Shown: positions 59,053 to 64,000 of the stretch, one piece after another
Layout of the letters: every line of letters starts with the position of its first letter
Position numbering within the stretch: the first letter of the stretch is position 1
NCBI GenBank assembly: GCA_002816575.1
Contig: MUCI01000009.1
Span: 31,928-95,927 of the forward strand
Source of the DNA: SAR202 cluster bacterium Casp-Chloro-G2
Lineage (GTDB): Bacteria > Chloroflexota > Dehalococcoidia > Lucifugimonadales > UBA3495
DNA length: 64,000 nt
Direction of reading: 5' to 3'
Notes under the pieces: generated by a model
What the model saw: only the letters and a program-made list of their open reading frames with translations
What the model was told of the DNA's origin: nothing
Databases searched by the model: none
Program-made: the position numbers and the translations under genes

Positions 59053-59302
59053 ACTCGGGCGCGGCCTATCCGCCGGTGCGGTGGACGAGTGCAACTCCTA
59101 GGGGTCTTGCCATCGATTCTTTATGATGAGCTACGATTAGCGGCCCAGCTCTTGTCCACGTGCCGGGGGTATCTTGACCTGATGGAGATGAGATACCTGG
59201 AGACCAGCTCGCCCAGGGGCCGGATGGCGGCCTGAGGCCGGTCTGCTAACGGCCGGCCCCACCGAGCAGACCACCGGGGCGTGCAGTTTTAGCCCACAGG
59301 TG

Positions 59303-59956
59303 TCACACGGGCCACTGCTGGCGGTTGTAGGCAGCTTCCCAGAACATGAACTCGTACCGGCTGCTGGTCATGAACGCCTGGCGCATGGCTTCCAACTCCG
59401 CCGGGCTGGCGTCGGCCGCCATCTGGTCAACGAAACCCCGCCAGGCCGCCACGCTGCCCTCCAAGAACCCCTCCACGTAGAAGCGGGTCCATTGGCCGTA
59501 GAGCGGGTGCTCCGATTGCCCGACCTCGTCTTTCAGCAGGTGGTAGGTCCAGGGGCAGGGCAGCAGGGCGGCGGCGGCAGGGCCAAGGCCATGCAGCGAC
59601 GCCGCTTGCAGCATGTGGTTGATGTAGGCGGTGTTGGTTGGCGAGCGGACCGCATTCTGGGCATCGTCTAAGGTGAGTCCGGCCTCCGCCAGCAGCTTGT
59701 GATGCAGGGGCCGCTCCACCGGGGTCATCACTCTGTGAGCCAGATCTTGCAGCGTCTGGGAGTCGGGCGCTTTAGCCAGGGCCATGGCCACCGTGCGGCC
59801 AAATCCCTCCAGGTACAAGTAGTCCTGGGCCAGGTAATACCGAAAGGTCTCCTCGGGCAGGGTACCGTCCTTGATCTCTTTGAGAAAGGGATGGTCAAAG
59901 ATTCGCCGCCAGATGGGCTCGGCCTCGACCCTAAGTTGTTCGCTGAAGTTTTCCAT
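59303..59956 (-). CDS. tenA: TenA-type thiaminase II/aminopyrimidine aminohydrolase
   Basis: A 217-residue all-helical TenA protein. Catalytic Cys in LLPCPWTYHLL, Asp in YYLAQDYLYLEGF and the C-terminal Glu region SSRYEFMFWEAAY are present. It hydrolyses aminopyrimidines for thiamin salvage, or thiamin itself. No TPP riboswitch is seen nearby. Lies 71 nt after the acyl-CoA synthetase gene on the same strand. Confidence 0.93.
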   Translation of the reverse strand: MENFSEQLRVEAEPIWRRIFDHPFLKEIKDGTLPEETFRYYLAQDYLYLEGFGRTVAMALAKAPDSQTLQDLAHRVMTPVERPLHHKLLAEAGLTLDDAQNAVRSPTNTAYINHMLQAASLHGLGPAAAALLPCPWTYHLLKDEVGQSEHPLYGQWTRFYVEGFLEGSVAAWRGFVDQMAADASPAELEAMRQAFMTSSRYEFMFWEAAYNRQQWPV

Positions 59957-60027
59957 CGGATATCTCTTAGTCCTCTTCGCCTTGTTGGGGGAGGTTGGTA
60001 TGGGGCGTAAGCGTGGAGGCGGTCTGG

Positions 60028-61677
60028 CTACCCCGACGCCTTATCTAGCTCCCTTTGCCTTAGCTCAACCCGGCGGATCTTACCGCTGACGGTCTTGGGA
60101 AGCTCGGTTACGAACTCGATCGCCCGCGGGTATTTGTAGGGCGCGGTTGTGCTGCGGACGTGGTCTTGAAGGCTGACCACCAGTTCGTCCGACGCCACGT
60201 AATCGGGCGCCAAGATCACGAACGCCTTGACGATGTCGCCACGGACAGGATCGGGGCTGGCGACCACGGCCGACTCGGCGACAGCAGGATGCTCGATGAG
60301 GGCGCTCTCCACCTCGAAGGGGCCGATGCGGTATCCGGCGGAGATAATCACGTCATCGGCACGGCCCACGAACCAGTAATAACCGTCCTCGTCCTTATAT
60401 GCTTTGTCGCCGGTCAGGTACCAGTCGCCCAGGAATGACCGGGCCATGGCCTCTTCGTCGCGCCAGTATTCTTTGAACAGTCCTACCGGGCGCTCGGGTT
60501 TGATCTTCACCGCGATCTGGCCTTCTTCGCCCACCGGCGCCTCGTTGCCCTGCTCGTCGACCACGCCGATGGTGAAGCCGGGGGAGGGCTTGCCCATGGA
60601 GCCGGGCCGGACCTCGTTGCAGCGGAAGTTGCCCACCAGCAGCACGGTCTCGGTCTGACCGTAGCCGTCGTAGATCACCAACCCGGTGCCGTCCTCCCAT
60701 TGCTTCATGACCTCCGGGTTCAACGGCTCGCCGGCGCCGGTGCAGTGGCGCAGATTGTCCAGGTGATATTGGCTCAGGTCCTCCAGCACCAGCATGCGGT
60801 AGGCGGTGGGCGGGGCGCAGAACGAAGTCACGCCGTGCTTCTCCAGCAGCTTGAGGGTCAACTTGGCGTCGAACCGGCCACGGGCGTCGTGCTGCATCAC
60901 CGCGGCGCCCAGGGTCCACTGGCCGAACAACTTGCCGTAGGCGGCCTTGGCCCACCCGGTGTCGGACAGGGTCCACATCAGGTCGGTGGCCTTCAAGTCG
61001 TGCCAGTATCTGGCGGAGATGACGTGCCCGATGGCGCAGGAAGCCTGGGTGTGGAGCACCATCTTGGGGTAACCCACGGTGCCCGAGGTGAAGTAGATCA
61101 GAAGCGGGTCGTCGCTCTTGGTGCGCTCCACATTCTCGAGGACCGGGGAGGCGCCGGCCATCTCCTGCTCGTAGGAGACCCAGCCGCGTTTCTCGCCGTT
61201 GGTTACCAACAGGGTCTGAAGCGTGGGACAGCCGCCGGCCGCTTCGTCGATCTTGCCGGCGTTCTCCCCATCGGTGATGGCCATCACGGCTTCGGCGGTA
61301 TTGATCCGGTACTCGATGTCCTTGGGCGTGAGCAAGGTTGTGCCGGGCATGGGCAGGGCGCCCAGCTTCATCAACCCGATCATCGCCACGTACCACTCCG
61401 GAACGCGGGGCATCATGATGAACACCCGGTCGCCCTTCTTGATGCCCCGGTCGCGCAGGACGTTGGCGAACTTGTTGGACAGTATCTTCAGGTCCCAGAA
61501 CGTATGGTGCTGGACGTTCTCGCCGCTGGAGTCCACCGACAACAGGGCCAGTTTGGTGCGGTCATCGGCCCACTTATCAACCACGTCGAACCCAAAGTTG
61601 AAATACTCGGGCACCTCCAAGCGGTCGTTCTTATAAGCCGTTTCGTAGTCCGGCATGTTGGGAGTAACGTCTCTCAT
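60028..61677 (-). CDS. AMP-forming acyl-CoA synthetase, medium-chain (ACSM) type
   Basis: A 549-residue adenylate-forming enzyme. YFTSGTVGYPKMV (P-loop like motif), YDGYGQTETVL, WYLTGDKAYKDEDGYYWFVGRADDVI and the C-terminal catalytic lysine in LPKTVSGKIRR are all present. The N-terminal pattern (NFGFDVVDKWA) fits medium-chain/benzoate-type ligases. Activates a carboxylic acid for beta-oxidation or catabolism. Confidence 0.92.
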   Translation of the reverse strand: MRDVTPNMPDYETAYKNDRLEVPEYFNFGFDVVDKWADDRTKLALLSVDSSGENVQHHTFWDLKILSNKFANVLRDRGIKKGDRVFIMMPRVPEWYVAMIGLMKLGALPMPGTTLLTPKDIEYRINTAEAVMAITDGENAGKIDEAAGGCPTLQTLLVTNGEKRGWVSYEQEMAGASPVLENVERTKSDDPLLIYFTSGTVGYPKMVLHTQASCAIGHVISARYWHDLKATDLMWTLSDTGWAKAAYGKLFGQWTLGAAVMQHDARGRFDAKLTLKLLEKHGVTSFCAPPTAYRMLVLEDLSQYHLDNLRHCTGAGEPLNPEVMKQWEDGTGLVIYDGYGQTETVLLVGNFRCNEVRPGSMGKPSPGFTIGVVDEQGNEAPVGEEGQIAVKIKPERPVGLFKEYWRDEEAMARSFLGDWYLTGDKAYKDEDGYYWFVGRADDVIISAGYRIGPFEVESALIEHPAVAESAVVASPDPVRGDIVKAFVILAPDYVASDELVVSLQDHVRSTTAPYKYPRAIEFVTELPKTVSGKIRRVELRQRELDKASG

Positions 61678-61799
61678 CTCGCCCTTCTCTTATTCGCGGC
61701 ACGTAGCGTTCTTGGTCACGGCGGGGCCGTGTCTGATCCTGAGCTATTCTACACGCTGGGCTGGACAGCGGGAAGATTTCTTGCCGGTTGCCGATCTAG

Positions 61800-61827
61800 T
61801 TGTCAATCCGGTGCGCGTGGGTATAAT
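61800..61827 (+). promoter_or_regulatory. Strong promoter ahead of the broken SDR gene
   Basis: TTGTCA (61800-61805), 16-bp spacer, TATAAT (61822-61827). The -10 is perfect and the -35 matches five of six. Confidence 0.75.
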
Positions 61828-61828
61828 T

Positions 61829-61846
61829 CCGTCAAACCATTGACGG
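61829..61846 (+). promoter_or_regulatory. Inverted repeat at the transcription start
   Basis: CCGTCAA-acca-TTGACGG, perfect 7-bp arms, begins one nt after the -10 box and ends just before the GGGAGG Shine-Dalgarno (61848-61853). A likely operator for an unknown repressor, or a 5' hairpin. Confidence 0.6.
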
Positions 61847-61862
61847 CGGGAGGAACAAAGAT

Positions 61863-62581
61863 ATGGCCGGTAATCTAACCCGTGATCTAGCGGGAAAAAC
61901 GGCGCTGGTCACCGGCGGAGGGTCGGGGATCGGCCGGGCCGCGTCTCTGGCCTACGCCAGGGAGGGCGCGCGCGTGGTGGTCGCTGATGTGAACGTGGAG
62001 GGCGGCGAAGAGACGGTCCAACGGATCAAAGAGGCCGGCGGCGAGGCCATCTTGGTCCACGCCGATGTCTCTAGAGCGGAGGACACCCAGGCCATGGTGT
62101 CGCAAGCGGTCCAGGCCTTCGGCCGTTTGGACTGCGCTTTCAACAATGCCGGCATCTCCGGCGGGATGGACCGGCGTCTCACCGCCGACTACCAAGAAGA
62201 GGACTGGGACCGGGTGATCGGCATCAACCTGAAGGGCGTTTGGCTGTGCATGAAGGCCGAGATACCGCAGATGCTGAAACAGGGCGGCGGGGCCATCGTG
62301 AACACGGCGTCGCGGGGATCACCAAGGCGGCCGCGCTGGAGTACGCCCAGTCCGGCATACGAGTAAACGCTGTCTGTCCCGGATACATCGACACACCGTT
62401 GGTCCAGGGGCTGTTCGACGCGCATGAAGACTTCAAGAGCAGGGTCGAGGCTCGGCATCCCGTGGGACGGCTGGGTGATCCGTCCGAGATCGCCGAGGCT
62501 GTAATGTGGCTGTCCTCCGACGCCGCATCGTTCGTCACCGGACATAACATGCCGGTGGACGGCGGCTATACCGCCCAGTGA
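61863..62581 (+). pseudogene. Short-chain dehydrogenase gene broken by an internal deletion
   Basis: Frame 1 (61863 on) has TGGGSGIG, NNAG and ends its homology at IVNTAS (62312). Frame 2 takes up at HGVAGITKAAALEY (62303) and runs to the stop at 62581 with VNAVCPGYIDTP and VTGHNMPVDGGY. The intervening residues, including the catalytic Tyr and Lys, are absent. Both frames read through the same ten bases CACGGCGTCG (62303-62312), which encode parts of NTAS in one frame and HGV in the other. Promoter and Shine-Dalgarno are intact. An assembly artefact is possible. Confidence 0.88.
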
Positions 62582-62624
62582 TCGAGTCGTCCGTTTCAAG
62601 CGCCCAATAACGAGGTGAACCACC

Positions 62625-62762
62625 ATGCCCGTTGACCAACAGACCCGCCGGCGCATGACCAAGACCGGCCTGACCGCGCTGGGCCGGGTATTCCGGGCGG
62701 CCCACCACCTGCCAGGGGAGATCCCCGTGGCTCTAAAGCAGAATCCCATCAATAGGCGGTAA
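62625..62762 (+). CDS. Small 45-residue hypothetical protein
   Basis: ATG 62625 with GAGGTG nine nt upstream and a stop five nt before the next gene. Basic (MPVDQQTRRRMTK start, NPINRR end), no membrane helix. Tight spacing with the CopD-like gene suggests translation as part of the same operon. No family recognised. Confidence 0.5.
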   Translation: MPVDQQTRRRMTKTGLTALGRVFRAAHHLPGEIPVALKQNPINRR

Positions 62763-62767
62763 TCCAT

Positions 62768-63271
62768 ATGTATCAAGCTGCCGTCGTGATTCACGTCATA
62801 TCCGCCGTCACCTGGCTGGGCGGGATGCTGTTTCTGGTGATGGTCATGCTGCCTCTGGCTAGAAAGAGCATGACGCCCGGTCAGCCCGGTCCAGGGCTGG
62901 CGCTGCTCAGAGAGGCGGCCAAGAGGTTCATGGTCGTGGCCTGGGGTGCGATGATCCTCCTGGCGGTCACCGGAGCCTACCTGGCGTGGGAGCATTGGGG
63001 CATCCGGCCGGGCGTGTTCTTCACCGAAGACATCCGGTTCCTGCACATCCTGCGGGTCAAGAGCGGCCTCTTCATGTTGGTGGTGATGCTAAGCCTGCTC
63101 CACGACTTCTGGCTCGGCCCCATGATGATGGACCGCCTGGACCAGGCCCGCGCCGCCGGCCTGCCGCCACCCCAAAACCTGGCCAGGAGGATCGTGCTCA
63201 TGACCGCCAGGGTGAACCTGGTGGCCGTGATGACCATCGTGGTGTTGGCGGTGCTGCTCATCCGGCCTTAG
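62768..63271 (+). CDS. CopD-like four-helix membrane protein
   Basis: A 167-residue protein with four membrane helices (about 5-28, 52-72, 95-117, 142-165). The early VIHVISAVTWLGGMLF with a His and the WLGG motif, and the later His in LHILRVKSG, resemble the CopD/DUF2269 superfamily, whose members bind copper or heme. Function unknown here. Starts five nt after the small ORF. Confidence 0.78.
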   Translation: MYQAAVVIHVISAVTWLGGMLFLVMVMLPLARKSMTPGQPGPGLALLREAAKRFMVVAWGAMILLAVTGAYLAWEHWGIRPGVFFTEDIRFLHILRVKSGLFMLVVMLSLLHDFWLGPMMMDRLDQARAAGLPPPQNLARRIVLMTARVNLVAVMTIVVLAVLLIRP

Positions 63272-63302
63272 GGCGGGGCGGGTAAGTGCGGGCTTACCGG
63301 CG

Positions 63303-64000
63303 TTAACCGCGGCCGATGAACGGCATGTTGGTCGCCATTATCGTCATGAACTGCACGTTGGCGTTCAAGGGCAGATTGGCGATGTAGACGATGGCGTCCG
63401 CCACGTGTTCAACGTCGAACCTCGGCTCAACAACGACCGCGCCGTGGGGCTGCATGATCCCCGCTTCCATGGGGTCGGTCATCTCGGTGGCGGCGTTGCC
63501 AACGTCGATCTGGCTGCAAGCGATATTGTACTTGCGGCCGTCCAGAGAAGTGGATTTGGTCAGTCCGGTCACCCCGTGCTTGGTCGCGGTGTAGGGTGCG
63601 CTGTTTGGCCGGGGCGCATGGGCGGAGATCGAACCATTATTGATGATGCGCCCGCCCATGGGGTTTTGGGATTTCATGATCTGTATGGCTTGCTGAGTAC
63701 AAAGAAACGTGCCGGTGAGGTTGGCGTCGACGGAAGACTGCCATTGCTCGTAGGTCAGGTCTTCCATGAGCACCGGGGGCGCGTTGATGCCCGCGTTATT
63801 GAAAAGAACGTCCAGCCGCCCGAAGGATTCCACGGTCTTGGCGAATAGGTCCCGGACCGAGGCGGGCTCACCCACATCGGTGGGTATTGCGGTGGCCCGC
63901 GAGGCCGCGCTTCCAGCCTGCTCTAGGGTTTGCTGTAGAGGCTCCAGGCGCCGGCCGGCCAGCGCCACCGAATATCCGTCCCGCAGCAATGCAAGGGCCG
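63303..64000 (-). CDS. Short-chain dehydrogenase/reductase, N-terminus outside window
   Basis: The frame is open through base 64000 and begins inside the Rossmann fold ([14 protein letters not shown]), so the TGxxxGIG loop lies beyond the edge. NNAG, catalytic Ser in NNGSISAH and Tyr/Lys in the PYTATKHG segment are intact. GRR suggests NADP(H). The C-terminus [38 protein letters not shown] is typical. Complete at the 3' end. Confidence 0.92.
   Translation of the reverse strand, partial: ALALLRDGYSVALAGRRLEPLQQTLEQAGSAASRATAIPTDVGEPASVRDLFAKTVESFGRLDVLFNNAGINAPPVLMEDLTYEQWQSSVDANLTGTFLCTQQAIQIMKSQNPMGGRIINNGSISAHAPRPNSAPYTATKHGVTGLTKSTSLDGRKYNIACSQIDVGNAATEMTDPMEAGIMQPHGAVVVEPRFDVEHVADAIVYIANLPLNANVQFMTIMATNMPFIGRG

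Noticed and set aside
60395..61878. Long frames on both strands overlapping the acyl-CoA synthetase
   Set aside because: The minus-strand 549-residue ligase has all family motifs; the others are compositional artefacts rich in Arg, Gly and His.
1..64000. Mobile elements, CRISPR arrays, phage or secretion islands
   Set aside because: I found no transposase, integrase, inverted terminal repeats, spaced direct repeats or cas-like genes; the variable features here are gene decay and fusion rather than insertion.

Overview
The window looks like a G+C-rich chromosomal segment of an uncultivated Chloroflexota, most probably of the Dehalococcoidia/SAR202 type. That placement is inference. It rests on the mix of protein families (paralogous CaiB/BaiF CoA-transferases, FMN-dependent hydroxy-acid oxidases, many SDRs, an Ig/TIG-type exported protein ending in a W-x-F-x-D-P tail, HisZ plus HisG, CobN with a ChlI-ChlD fusion) and on frequent GTG/TTG starts. 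I saw no tRNA, rRNA, CRISPR array, transposase, integrase or phage gene.

Layout. 1-4970 (minus): a merged str/S10 operon rpsL-rpsG-fusA-rpsJ-rplC-rplD behind a clear promoter, with no tuf after fusA. 5254-18347 (plus): a cobalt/cobalamin block of cbiE, cobN, an unrecognised small protein, a cobalamin riboswitch with terminator and a peptide/nickel-type ABC importer (no ATPase gene), then a second cobalamin riboswitch with promoter and terminator, cbtB, cbtA and a ChlI-ChlD chelatase motor. Together these supply cobalt and insert it into the corrin ring. 18552-20902: glycyl-tRNA synthetase and biotin ligase. 20971-22606: two SDRs, the second with a ruined active site. 22764-29046: hisZ-hisG-(PLC-like)-hisD-hisC-hisB, converging on a spermidine-synthase-like gene.

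29721-32446 holds a decayed enoyl-CoA hydratase copy, an exported Ig-like protein and an intact enoyl-CoA hydratase. 32848-41757 is catabolic/accessory: a TPP enzyme, DUF971, an FmdB-type zinc ribbon, a DAO-family oxidoreductase, a cyclophilin-like protein, an MDMPI/DinB protein, a Gfo/Idh/MocA dehydrogenase behind 11-bp direct repeats, a double-length CaiB/BaiF protein and MgtC. 41818-46635: an HxlR/SCP2 regulator remnant, a cysteinyl-tRNA synthetase fused to a glycosyltransferase-2 domain, MeaB and a DUF429 protein. 46868-51205: hpf, SPFH, nfeD and a geranylgeranyl-reductase-family enzyme.

51527-55716: a FadR-type regulator, with a perfect-hexamer promoter and a 19-bp palindromic operator, precedes a three-gene 2-oxoacid:ferredoxin oxidoreductase. 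55830-64000: an orphan HigA antitoxin, an FMN-dependent alpha-hydroxy-acid oxidase, an alpha/beta hydrolase, TenA, an acyl-CoA synthetase, an SDR broken by a microhomology deletion, a CopD-like membrane protein and a truncated SDR at the edge.

The observations I rate highest are the CysRS-glycosyltransferase fusion, the twin-riboswitch cobalt module with its ATPase-less importer, the fused CaiB protein whose two halves both seem to lack the catalytic aspartate, and two gene remnants whose deletion junctions can be read to the base.
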